Made by a program: the position numbers and the translations under genes. Below, piece by piece: positions 20,685 to 27,359 of a stretch of DNA of 29,444 nucleotides. The notes under the pieces are model-generated. The model did not search any database. It was given only the letters and a program-made list of their open reading frames with translations, and was not told the origin of the DNA. Numbering within the stretch: position 1 is the stretch's first letter; the number at the start of each line of letters is the position of its first letter. The stretch is taken from NCBI GenBank assembly GCA_003242605.1, contig QGUZ01000028.1, positions 1 through 29,444 of the forward strand, given 5' to 3'. Origin of the DNA: Actinomycetota bacterium. Its GTDB lineage: Bacteria; Actinomycetota; Actinomycetes; Streptosporangiales; Streptosporangiaceae.

Positions 20685-21337
20685 TGCGCGTCGTCCTGGT
20701 CGGGCCCCCCGGAGCGGGTAAGGGGACGCAGGCCCAGTTCATCGCGTCTCACCTGTCGATCCCGAAAATCTCGACAGGTGACATCTTCCGTGCCAACGTT
20801 TCCCGTGGCACGCCCCTCGGCAAGCTGGCCAAGGAGTACATGGACCGGGGGGACCTCGTCCCCGACGAGGTCACCATCGCCATGGTCCGGGACCGGCTTT
20901 CCGAGGATGACGCCCAAGCAGGTTTCCTCCTCGACGGTTTCCCCCGGAACGTCCCCCAGGCCGAGGTGCTCAAAAAGATGCTGGCGGACTGGGGGCAGGC
21001 GCTCGACGCCGTGCTCGAGCTCAAGGTCGACGACGAGGAGGTCATCCGCCGGCTCTCCGGGCGGCGCACCTGCCGGTCCTGCGGCAAGGTGTGGCATCTC
21101 GTCTTCGACCCGCCCTCGACCGAGGGCGCCTGCGACGCATGCGGGGGCGAACTGTTCCAGCGTGACGACGACCGGGAGGAGACGATCCGCCGTCGCCTGG
21201 AGGTCTACCAGGAGCAGACCGCTCCGCTGATCTCCTTCTACACCGACGAGCAGATCCTCGTGAGTGTGGACGCGACGGGCCCGGTGGAAGAGGTCACCCA
21301 GCGGGCGATGGCCGCACTGCGGCGCTTTGTCGGCTGA
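20684..21337 (+). CDS. adk: Adenylate kinase, long zinc-LID form
   Basis: Interconverts ATP + AMP with two ADP; cytosolic, 217 aa. The GTG at 20684 overlaps the secY stop (TAGTG). The Walker A loop is GPPGAGKGT (7-15), the AMP-binding part is TGDIFRANVSRGTPLG, and FLLDGFPRN follows. The LID carries Cys130, Cys133, Cys150 and Cys153 (CRSCG and CDACGG), a complete four-cysteine zinc site placed as in Bacillus enzymes. From memory, Mycobacterium Adk is a short form without this LID insert and Streptomyces has an altered first pair. Location between secY and map is conserved. Confidence 0.97.
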   Translation: MRVVLVGPPGAGKGTQAQFIASHLSIPKISTGDIFRANVSRGTPLGKLAKEYMDRGDLVPDEVTIAMVRDRLSEDDAQAGFLLDGFPRNVPQAEVLKKMLADWGQALDAVLELKVDDEEVIRRLSGRRTCRSCGKVWHLVFDPPSTEGACDACGGELFQRDDDREETIRRRLEVYQEQTAPLISFYTDEQILVSVDATGPVEEVTQRAMAALRRFVG

Positions 21338-21429
21338 GTGGCCGGGCACGCGGTTGCGCACGCTCTGGGGGAGAATCGGAGGAATTGGACTTTCCCGTTC
21401 GCCGTTGGTCTCCTCCAGGGGGTGCACGC

Positions 21430-22284
21430 GTGTTCAAACGGAACCGGCACGGCATTCAGATCAAAACGCCTGAGCAGCTCGAGAAGATGCGGGCCGCCGG
21501 GCTCGTGGTGGGCCGGACGCTCGAACTGCTGAGGCGCAGCGTGGAGCCGGGGATCACGCCCGCCGACCTCGACGCGATCGCCGAGAAGGCGATCCGGGAG
21601 GAGGGCGCGATCCCGTCGTTCAAGGGGTATCAGGGATACCCCGCCACGATCTGCGCCTCGGTGAACCACGAGGTCGTCCACGGGATCCCCACGGACCGGC
21701 GGCCTTTGCGTGAGGGCGACATCATCTCGATCGACTGCGGGGCGATCCTCGACGGCTGGCACGGCGACTCCGCCATCACCGTGCCGGTGGGGGAGGTGGC
21801 GCCCGAGCTCACCGAGCTGATGCGGGTGACCGAGGAGGCGATGTGGCGCGGCATCGCCGCGCTCACCGTCGGGCGGCACCTGTCGGACATCGGCTACGAG
21901 ATCGAGCGGTACGTGCGCTCCCAGGGCCGCTACGGCATCCCCCGGGAGTACGGCGGGCACGGCATCGGCACCGAGATGCACATGGAGCCGTGGGTGGCGA
22001 ACCACGGCCGGCCGGGCCGGGGGCCGCGGTTCGAGCCCGGCATGTGCTTCGCGATCGAGCCGATGGTGAACCTCGGCACGTCCCGGACCCGGGTCCTCGA
22101 CGACGAGTGGACCGTCGTCACCCTCGACGGCAAGCCGTCCGCGCACTTCGAGCACACCGTCGCGGTGACCGATAATGGGCCGTGGGTGCTCACCGCGCTC
22201 GACGGGGGGAAGGCGCGTCTGGCGGAGCTGTCGGCGACGGCGGAAAGTGGTGGCGATGACGTCCCCGGAGATGCGGGCCTCTGA
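21430..22284 (+). CDS. map: Methionine aminopeptidase, type I
   Basis: Removes the initiator methionine from nascent proteins; cytosolic, 284 aa from the chosen start. I chose GTG 21430 because AGGGGG (21416-21421) lies 8 nt upstream and the protein then begins VFKRNRHGIQIKTPEQ. An in-frame TTG at 21385 would add 15 residues that are not family-like, and its GGAGGA is only 1 nt away. The metal ligands are Asp102, Asp113, His177, Glu210 and Glu241, with spacing like the E. coli enzyme. His84 (HGIP) is the conserved substrate-contacting histidine. A 92-nt gap separates it from adk. Confidence 0.95.
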   Translation: MFKRNRHGIQIKTPEQLEKMRAAGLVVGRTLELLRRSVEPGITPADLDAIAEKAIREEGAIPSFKGYQGYPATICASVNHEVVHGIPTDRRPLREGDIISIDCGAILDGWHGDSAITVPVGEVAPELTELMRVTEEAMWRGIAALTVGRHLSDIGYEIERYVRSQGRYGIPREYGGHGIGTEMHMEPWVANHGRPGRGPRFEPGMCFAIEPMVNLGTSRTRVLDDEWTVVTLDGKPSAHFEHTVAVTDNGPWVLTALDGGKARLAELSATAESGGDDVPGDAGL

Positions 22285-22693
22285 CCGCGACCGAGACCTG
22301 GTCGCGGACACGCTGCGCGAACACATGGCCCAGGGCAGGCTCACGGTCGAGGAGTTCAACGAGCGGCTGGAACAGGTCTACGCGAGCAAGACCTACGGGG
22401 AGCTGGCGAAGATCACCGCCGATCTGCCCGACATCGACCTGGAGAACCTGCCCGCCCAGCGCCCGGCTGCGGATCGCCGCCCGGCCAAGCGCGTGGACAA
22501 GGGCCTGAAGGCCGCCTGGGCGGCCTGGGCGATGGCGAGCTCGATCAACTGGGTGATCTGGCTCCTGGTGAGCATCACCAGCCTCGAGCTGATCTATCCA
22601 TGGCCGCTGTGGGTGATGGGCCCCTGGGGCGCGGTGCTGGTCGTCACGACGATCTTCTCCCGAACGGGCGGAGAGCAGAAGGACACCGACTGA
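22256..22693 (+). CDS. DUF1707-type small membrane protein
   Basis: A 145-aa protein. Residues 4-60 (MRASDRDRDLVADTLREHMAQG and following, through TVEEFNERLEQVYASKTYGELAKITADLP) match the DUF1707 (SHOCT-like) domain common in actinobacteria. After a basic linker come two hydrophobic segments, WAAWAMASSINWVIWLLVSITSLELI and PWPLWVMGPWGAVLVVTTIF, resembling a 2TM domain. The ATG at 22256 overlaps the end of map by 29 nt; in-frame GTG codons at 22247 and 22250 are alternatives. The function is unknown. The N-terminal domain is expected in the cytosol. The overlap suggests co-transcription with map. Confidence 0.85.
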   Translation: MTSPEMRASDRDRDLVADTLREHMAQGRLTVEEFNERLEQVYASKTYGELAKITADLPDIDLENLPAQRPAADRRPAKRVDKGLKAAWAAWAMASSINWVIWLLVSITSLELIYPWPLWVMGPWGAVLVVTTIFSRTGGEQKDTD

Positions 22694-22706
22694 CCCCGAG
22701 GCGCCG

Positions 22707-22748
22707 GCGGGCGTGGATCGGGGCCCGCGGCCGGGCCCCTGCGCCCGC
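22707..22748 (+). terminator. Nested GC hairpin after the DUF1707 gene
   Basis: The inner perfect 8-bp stem GGGGCCCG/CGGGCCCC (22720-22727 and 22732-22739) lies inside an outer 7-bp stem GCGGGCG/CGCCCGC (22707-22713 and 22742-22748). It starts 14 nt after the gene's stop and lacks a T-run. Likely the end of the secY-adk-map-DUF1707 transcript. Confidence 0.65.
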
Positions 22749-22945
22749 GGACGCCGGATAAGACGGCGGGCGGACCGGGCCGGCCGTGCCGTATCGCCCG
22801 GGATGGGCGTCGGGCCCGGTAGGAGCGGGGTTCCGCGGCGGGCGCCGGGATGCCGGACCGGTGGGGAAGTTCCCGGATCGGCCTGTCCGGACGGCCCGCG
22901 CTGAGGTACCGTGTTAAGGGTTGTGCCCTCGTACCCGGCCTCCGT

Positions 22946-22975
22946 TTCGCTTTTCGTCGTCGGGTGCCGTAGACT
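22946..22975 (+). promoter_or_regulatory. Candidate infA promoter (TTCGCT-18-TAGACT)
   Basis: TAGACT at 22970-22975 is a good vegetative -10 element. The best -35 is TTCGCT at 22946-22951 with an 18-bp spacer, which is weak. It lies after the nested hairpin and where the sequence becomes AT-richer, so a promoter for infA-rpmJ and possibly downstream genes is expected about here. Confidence 0.45.
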
Positions 22976-23108
22976 TCTTTGTCGGCTCACTATGACCATT
23001 GCGCGTAGGCGGTCCGATCAGGCCGTCCCTCTCACGAACGCGTCGGTGGTCGCGGCTGCGTAGTGAGGCGATACCACTCTGACGACCGATCAGTGAAACG
23101 CGAGGGAC

Positions 23109-23330
23109 ATGCCCAAGAAGGACGGCGCCATCGAGATCGAGGGCACTGTGGTCGAGACGCTCCCGAACGCCATGTTCCGGGTGCAGCTCGACAACGGGCA
23201 CAAGGTCCTGGCCCACATCAGCGGCAGGATGCGGATGCACTACATCCGAATCCTGCCCGACGACCGGGTTGTCGTCGAACTGAGCCCTTACGACCTGAGT
23301 CGCGGGCGGATCGTCTACCGATACAAGTGA
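23109..23330 (+). CDS. infA: Translation initiation factor IF-1
   Basis: Small OB-fold (S1-like) factor that occupies the 30S A site during initiation, 73 aa, normal length. The ATG at 23109 opens MPKKDGAIEIEGTVVETLPNAMF with CGAGGGA (23101-23107) very close upstream. The family core NGHKVLAHISGRMRMHYIRILPDDRVVVELSPYDLSRGRIVYRYK is complete. It starts the alpha-operon block. Confidence 0.98.
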   Translation: MPKKDGAIEIEGTVVETLPNAMFRVQLDNGHKVLAHISGRMRMHYIRILPDDRVVVELSPYDLSRGRIVYRYK

Positions 23331-23349
23331 GGCCCCGGATTTTAGGGAC

Positions 23350-23463
23350 ATGAAGGTCAAACCGAGCGTCAAGAAGATCTGCGACAAGTGCCGGATCATT
23401 CGCCGGCACGGTCGCGTGATGGTGATCTGCGAGAACCTGCGCCACAAGCAGCGTCAGGGTTAG
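23350..23463 (+). CDS. rpmJ: 50S ribosomal protein L36, zinc form (bL36)
   Basis: A 37-residue protein, ATG 23350 to TAG 23461-23463. It reads MKVKPSVKKICDKCRIIRRH and continues GRVMVICENLRHKQRQG. The zinc ligands Cys11, Cys14, Cys27 and His32 are all present, so this is the zinc-binding form of L36. AGGG at 23344-23347 is a very close ribosome-binding site, 19 nt after the infA stop. The position between infA and rpsM is conserved. Confidence 0.96.
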   Translation: MKVKPSVKKICDKCRIIRRHGRVMVICENLRHKQRQG

Positions 23464-23498
23464 TCGCGCATCGTCCGGCCCCAGGCGGGTCGGTCCGC

Positions 23499-23517
23499 GG
23501 CGCCCCGCGAGGGCGCC
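23499..23517 (+). other. Hairpin in the rpmJ-rpsM gap
   Basis: A perfect 7-bp stem GGCGCCC/GGGCGCC (23499-23505 and 23511-23517) surrounds CGCGA, 35 nt after rpmJ, followed by TTGGATAGTT. It could be a terminator or attenuator of infA-rpmJ. The remaining 200 bp before rpsM are GC-rich with no clear promoter; a TGTACA palindrome lies at 23527-23532. Confidence 0.4.
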
Positions 23518-23722
23518 TTGGATAGTTGTACACCGTAATCGCGCGTCACACCCGCGCAGGCGGCATGGCGAGGTCCTCGGACGGCCGGTGACGGCCGCCG
23601 GGGGCGGGCGCAAGCCGTACCACGCGGGAGACCCCCGGTCGGAGGCCGGGGCCCTCACCCCGGGCATGGGGAGGGGTCGTGCCGCGTAGGACCTCCGCCA
23701 GAACGAAGGAGAATGCCCGACC

Positions 23723-24103
23723 ATGGCTCGCCTGGTTGGCGTTGACCTCCCCCGCGACAAGCGGTTGGAGATCGCTCTCACGTACATCTACGGAATCGGC
23801 CGCAGCCGCGCGAAGGAGATTCTGCAGGCCACCGGCATCAGTGGCGACCTGCGGGTCCACCAGCTCACCGACGCGGAGTTGGTGCCGCTGCGTGACTACA
23901 TCGAGGCGAACTACAAGGTCGAGGGTGACCTGCGCCGCGAGGTCCAGGCCGACATCCGGCGCAAGATCGAGATCCAGTGCTACCAGGGCATCCGGCACCG
24001 CAAGGGTCTTCCGGTGCGTGGTCAGCGCACGCAGACCAACGCCCGTACCCGCAAGGGCAAGAAGAAGACCGTGGCCGGCAAGAAGAAGCCCGGTAAGAAG
24101 TAG
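23723..24103 (+). CDS. rpsM: 30S ribosomal protein S13 (uS13)
   Basis: Protein of the 30S head that contacts P-site tRNA and forms intersubunit bridges, 126 aa. The ATG at 23723 has GAAGGAGAA (23706-23714) upstream and opens MARLVGVDLPRDKRLEIALTYIYGIG. The signature IRHRKGLPVRGQRTQTNARTRKG and the Lys-rich tail that reaches the tRNA are present. 259 nt separate it from rpmJ. Confidence 0.97.
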   Translation: MARLVGVDLPRDKRLEIALTYIYGIGRSRAKEILQATGISGDLRVHQLTDAELVPLRDYIEANYKVEGDLRREVQADIRRKIEIQCYQGIRHRKGLPVRGQRTQTNARTRKGKKKTVAGKKKPGKK

Positions 24104-24141
24104 TCCCCGAGCAGGACCGATCACCTCAGGAGTCAGGCCAG

Positions 24142-24549
24142 ATGCCTCCGAAGAGTCGCCAGAGCGGCACCCAGAAGAAGGTACGCCGCAAGGAGAAGAA
24201 GAACGTCGCTCACGGGCACGCCCACATCAAGAGCACGTTCAACAACACGATCGTCTCGATCACCGACCCGCAGGGGAATGTGATCTCCTGGGCCAGCGCC
24301 GGCCACGTGGGGTTCAAGGGCTCCCGCAAGTCCACCCCGTTCGCGGCGCAGATGGCCGCCGAGAACGCCGCCCGCCGTGCCATGGAGCACGGCATGCGCA
24401 AGGTCGACGTCTTCGTCAAGGGCCCCGGTTCCGGGCGCGAGACCGCGATCCGGTCCCTGCAGGCCACCGGCCTGGAGGTGGGCTCCATCCAGGACGTCAC
24501 CCCGGTGCCGCACAACGGCTGCCGTCCGCCGAAGCGTCGCCGCGTCTGA
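24142..24549 (+). CDS. rpsK: 30S ribosomal protein S11 (uS11)
   Basis: Protein of the 30S platform near the exit site, 135 aa. The ATG at 24142 has CAGGAGTC (24127-24134) upstream. The core GHAHIKSTFNNTIVSITDPQGNVISWASAGHVGFKGSRKSTPFAAQ and the C-terminal DVTPVPHNGCRPPKRRRV are complete. The Asn-Gly in PHNGCRPPK, an isoaspartate site in some bacteria, is present. rpsD follows after 20 nt. Confidence 0.97.
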   Translation: MPPKSRQSGTQKKVRRKEKKNVAHGHAHIKSTFNNTIVSITDPQGNVISWASAGHVGFKGSRKSTPFAAQMAAENAARRAMEHGMRKVDVFVKGPGSGRETAIRSLQATGLEVGSIQDVTPVPHNGCRPPKRRRV

Positions 24550-24569
24550 GCAGCAGGAGATAGACAACA

Positions 24570-25196
24570 ATGGCCCGTTACACCGGAGCGGACTGCAAGC
24601 TCTGCCGCCGCGAGAAGACCAAGCTCTTCCTCAAGGGCTCCAAGTGCGAGTCCGCCAAGTGCCCGATCGAGATCCGCCCGTACCCGCCGGGTGAGCACGG
24701 CCGCGGCCGGCCGAAGGAGACGGAGTACCAGCTCCAGCTCCGGGAGAAGCAGAAGGCCCGCCGGATCTACGGCGTGCTCGAGCGGCAGTTCCACAACTAC
24801 TACGAGGAGGCGAGCCGGAAGGCCGGCAAGACCGGTGAGAACCTCCTCCAGATCCTGGAGAGCCGGCTCGACAACGTGATCTACCGCGCGGGCTTCGCCG
24901 AGTCGCGCGACGCCGCCCGCCAGCAGGTGCGCCACGGCCACATCCTGGTCAACGGCAAGAAGGTCAACATCCCGTCCTACCGCGTGCGCCCGCACGACAT
25001 CATCGAGGTCAAGGAGAACAAGCGGAACCTCATGATCTACGAGGTGGCGCGCGCCCGGGCGGGCGAGCGGAACGTGCCGGCCTGGCTGGGCGTCATCCCG
25101 GAGAAGATGCGCATCCTCGTGCACCAGCTCCCGACGCGGCAGCAGATCGACACGCAGGTCCAGGAGCAGCTGATCGTCGAGCTCTACTCCAAGTAA
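24570..25196 (+). CDS. rpsD: 30S ribosomal protein S4, zinc form (uS4)
   Basis: Primary 16S rRNA-binding protein at the 5' domain and mRNA entry, 208 aa. The ATG at 24570 has CAGGAGA (24554-24560) upstream. The N-terminus holds Cys9, Cys12, Cys26 and Cys31, a zinc-binding site like that of Thermus S4, and the S4 RNA-binding domain follows (LESRLDNVIYRAGFAESRDAARQQVRHGHILVNGKKV). As I recall, Streptomyces and Mycobacterium S4 lack these cysteines. In E. coli S4 represses the alpha operon; the site is not recognisable here. Confidence 0.97.
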   Translation: MARYTGADCKLCRREKTKLFLKGSKCESAKCPIEIRPYPPGEHGRGRPKETEYQLQLREKQKARRIYGVLERQFHNYYEEASRKAGKTGENLLQILESRLDNVIYRAGFAESRDAARQQVRHGHILVNGKKVNIPSYRVRPHDIIEVKENKRNLMIYEVARARAGERNVPAWLGVIPEKMRILVHQLPTRQQIDTQVQEQLIVELYSK

Positions 25197-25211
25197 GTAG
25201 CAGCTCATGCC

Positions 25212-25254
25212 CGCCGTACGGCCCGGCTCGGCGTGTGGGCCAGGCCGTACGGCG
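25212..25254 (+). terminator. Hairpin of paired palindromes between rpsD and rpoA
   Basis: A perfect 12-bp stem (arms 25212-25223 and 25243-25254, CGCCGTACGGCC/GGCCGTACGGCG) has a 19-nt loop and is followed by a short T4 run (25261-25264). Each arm itself contains the palindrome GCCGTACGGC. It may be a partial terminator between rpsD and rpoA, or two operator half-sites for a DNA-binding protein. A TATAGC at 25279-25284 could be a -10 for rpoA, but I see no -35. Confidence 0.55.
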
Positions 25255-25313
25255 AACGCGTTTTCGCCAGCGGCGTCATATAGCGGGCGTCGCGGAACAC
25301 AGGGGAGAAACCA

Positions 25314-26363
25314 ATGCTGATCGCTCAGCGCCCATCCCTAGTCGAAGAGCCCATCGACGAGTACCGGTCGCGGTTCATCCTCGAGCCGCTGGAGCCCGGC
25401 TTCGGCTACACCATCGGTAACTCGCTGCGCCGCACGCTGCTGTCCTCGATCCCGGGGGCCGCGGTGACCAGCATCCGCATCGAGGGCGTGCTGCACGAGT
25501 TCTCGACGGTGCCGGGGGTGAAGGAGGATGTCACCGACATCATCCTGAACCTCAAGGAGCTGGTGGTCTCCTCCGAGCACGACGAGCCCGTGGTCATGTA
25601 CCTGCGCAAGCAGGGCCCGGGCGAGGTGACCGCCGCCGACATCGCGCCGCCCGCCGGGGTGGAGGTGCACAACCCCGAGCTGCACATCGCCACCCTGAAC
25701 GGCAAGGCGAAGCTGGAGATGGAGCTGACGGTCGAGCGTGGTCGCGGCTACGTCTCCGCCGCCCAGAACAAGCAGCAGGGCCAGGAGATCGGGCGCATTC
25801 CGATCGACTCGATCTACTCGCCGGTCCTCAAGGTCACCTACAAGGTCGAGGCGACCCGAGTCGAGCAGCGCACCGACTTCGACCGCCTCATCCTCGACGT
25901 CGAGACCAAGCCGTGCATGAAGCCGCGCGACGCCGTGGCCTCGGCCGGCAAGACCCTCGTCGAGCTGTTCGGGCTCGCCCGCGAGCTCAACGTCGAGGCC
26001 GAGGGCATCGACATCGGCCCGTCCCCGCAGGACGCGGCGATGGCCGCCGACCTGGCGCTGCCGATCGAGGAGCTCAACCTCACCGTCCGCTCCTACAACT
26101 GCCTCAAGCGCGAGGGCATCCACACGGTCGGCGAGCTCGTCGGCCGCAGCGAGCAGGACCTGCTCGACATCCGCAACTTCGGTGCGAAGTCGATCGAGGA
26201 GGTCAAGCAGAAGCTCGCCGAGATGGGCCTCTCGCTCAAGGACTCCCCTCCCGGGTTCGACCCGGCCACGGTAGCCGGGGGTGACTTCCGTACCTCCTCG
26301 TCGAGCAGCAGCAGCCGCCATGAGGAGGACGACAACCGGTACGTCGAGACGGAGCAGTACTGA
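25314..26363 (+). CDS. rpoA: RNA polymerase alpha subunit
   Basis: Assembly platform of RNA polymerase and contact for UP elements and activators, 349 aa. The ATG at 25314 has AGGGGAGA upstream (25302-25309). The N-terminal domain opens MLIAQRPSLVEEPIDEYRSRF and has GYTIGNSLRRTLLSSIPG. The C-terminal domain begins near residue 235; Arg259 and Asn262 in VRSYNCLKREGIHTVGEL correspond to the DNA-contacting residues Arg265 and Asn268 of E. coli. A low-complexity tail with seven consecutive serines and acidic residues ends the protein. Confidence 0.98.
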   Translation: MLIAQRPSLVEEPIDEYRSRFILEPLEPGFGYTIGNSLRRTLLSSIPGAAVTSIRIEGVLHEFSTVPGVKEDVTDIILNLKELVVSSEHDEPVVMYLRKQGPGEVTAADIAPPAGVEVHNPELHIATLNGKAKLEMELTVERGRGYVSAAQNKQQGQEIGRIPIDSIYSPVLKVTYKVEATRVEQRTDFDRLILDVETKPCMKPRDAVASAGKTLVELFGLARELNVEAEGIDIGPSPQDAAMAADLALPIEELNLTVRSYNCLKREGIHTVGELVGRSEQDLLDIRNFGAKSIEEVKQKLAEMGLSLKDSPPGFDPATVAGGDFRTSSSSSSSRHEEDDNRYVETEQY

Positions 26364-26426
26364 CCGGTAGCGCGGGCGGTACTGCGCGGGTCTGAGCGAC
26401 GGCAACCCAGGGCCGTTCCGGGCCCT

Positions 26427-26499
26427 CCGGCCGCGGCGCCCGCCGCGGCCGGGAATCGCTGAGGACGACGGGGGCCACGCGCAATGGTGCGGGCCCCCG
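26427..26499 (+). terminator. Two hairpins between rpoA and rplQ
   Basis: The first is a near-perfect palindrome CCGGCCGCGGCG/CGCCGCGGCCGG (26427-26438 and 26441-26452). The second pairs CGGGGGCC with GGCCCCCG (26469-26476 and 26492-26499). A smaller AGGGCC/GGCCCT stem lies just before (26409-26426). They occupy most of the 190-nt gap. Partial termination after rpoA is plausible. No clear rplQ promoter is visible, although TGATACG stands at 26517-26523. Confidence 0.5.
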
Positions 26500-26553
26500 G
26501 CCCGATCCCGGTACCTGATACGGCCGGGCGGGTGATGAGAAGGAGAGAAGGAA

Positions 26554-27078
26554 ATGCCCAAGCCCACCAAGGGTAGGCGTCTTGGCGGCAGCCCCGCCCA
26601 CGAGCGGCTGATCCTGGCGAACCTCGCCACGCAGCTCTTCCAGCACGGCCGCATCCGCACCACCGAGGCGAAGGCCAAGCGGCTGCGTCCGTTCGCGGAG
26701 CGGCTGATCACCAAGGCGAAGAAGGGTGACCTCCACAACCGTCGCCAGGTGCTGGGCGTCATCCGGGACAAGAGCGTGGTCCACCACCTCTTCACCGAGA
26801 TCGCGCCGACGTACGCCGAGCGTCCGGGCGGCTACACCCGGATCACCAAGATCGGCCCGCGCCGGGGCGACAACGCGCCCATGGCCGTGATCGAGCTGGT
26901 GACCGAGCCGCTCAACAAGGTCACGGTGACGCGCACCAAGCCCGCCGCCGAGGAGAAGGCCGAGGAGGCCCCGGCCGCCGAGGCGAAGACCGAGGACAAG
27001 GCCGAGGCGAAGGCTGAGGAGCCGGCGGAGAAGCCGGCCGAGGAGGGCAAGGCCGAGGAGTCCAAGCAGGACGCCTGA
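26554..27078 (+). CDS. rplQ: 50S ribosomal protein L17 (bL17) with long Ala/Glu/Lys tail
   Basis: Bacteria-specific 50S protein near the exit tunnel, 174 aa. The ATG at 26554 has GAAGGAGAG (26539-26547) upstream and opens MPKPTKGRRLGGSPAHERLILANLATQLF. The fold ends near residue 128. Residues 129-174 form a low-complexity tail of repeated Glu-Glu, Lys-Ala and Pro-Ala, likely disordered. Tails of this kind are common in actinobacterial L17. Last ribosomal gene of the block. Confidence 0.96.
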   Translation: MPKPTKGRRLGGSPAHERLILANLATQLFQHGRIRTTEAKAKRLRPFAERLITKAKKGDLHNRRQVLGVIRDKSVVHHLFTEIAPTYAERPGGYTRITKIGPRRGDNAPMAVIELVTEPLNKVTVTRTKPAAEEKAEEAPAAEAKTEDKAEAKAEEPAEKPAEEGKAEESKQDA

Positions 27079-27103
27079 GCCGTCCGGCCCACGACGCGTC
27101 CGC

Positions 27104-27130
27104 CCGCCACGTCAGCAGCCGCCGTGGCGG
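27104..27130 (+). other. Hairpin shortly after rplQ
   Basis: An 8-bp stem CCGCCACG/CGTGGCGG (27104-27111 and 27123-27130) with an 11-nt loop starts 26 nt after the rplQ stop. It lies upstream of the stronger terminator at 27210-27242 and may assist it. Confidence 0.45.
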
Positions 27131-27209
27131 ACGGAACGCGGCTTCGCCCGCCGCCCGGCCCGTCCCGGCGGGGCGGCGTCCGGAGGCGGGCGGCCTCGAC
27201 GACGTCGAC

Positions 27210-27242
27210 GGGTCCAGTGCGCCGCATGCGGGCACTGGGCCC
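27210..27242 (+). terminator. Terminator of the alpha operon
   Basis: An 11-bp stem with one G-T pair (arms 27210-27220 and 27232-27242, GGGTCCAGTGC/GCACTGGGCCC) can be extended by CCG/CGG inside its loop. It is followed by CTTTCGTTTC (27244-27253), one of the few T-rich tails in the window. It probably ends the rplQ transcript, so truA would need its own promoter, which I could not locate with confidence. Confidence 0.7.
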
Positions 27243-27359
27243 GCTTTCGTTTCCGGGCCCTGAGGGCTTCCGCCTCGGCGTTCGGCTCGGCTTTCCTGTG
27301 CGGGCGTCGGCGTGTCGCGGGGCGCGCCGGGCCCGTCCGGTCATGATGCGGTGGTAGGC

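Larger units (their letters stand above)
22694..23108 (+). other. Intergenic region before infA (415 bp)
   Basis: The first part is extremely GC-rich and holds a nested hairpin (22707-22748). From about 22910 the composition becomes less GC-rich and includes a candidate promoter (22946-22975) and a leader of about 125 nt to infA. The octamer CCGATCAG occurs twice in this leader (23014-23021 and 23086-23093), possibly by chance. No convincing gene is visible on either strand. Confidence 0.6.

Noticed and set aside
21385..21429. TTG 21385 as start of map
   Set aside because: The GGAGGA sequence is only 1 nt from it, the extra 15 residues are not family-like, and GTG 21430 has a well-spaced AGGGGG.
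23014..23093. Repeated octamer CCGATCAG in the infA leader as an operator
   Set aside because: Only two short copies 72 bp apart with no other support; probably chance.
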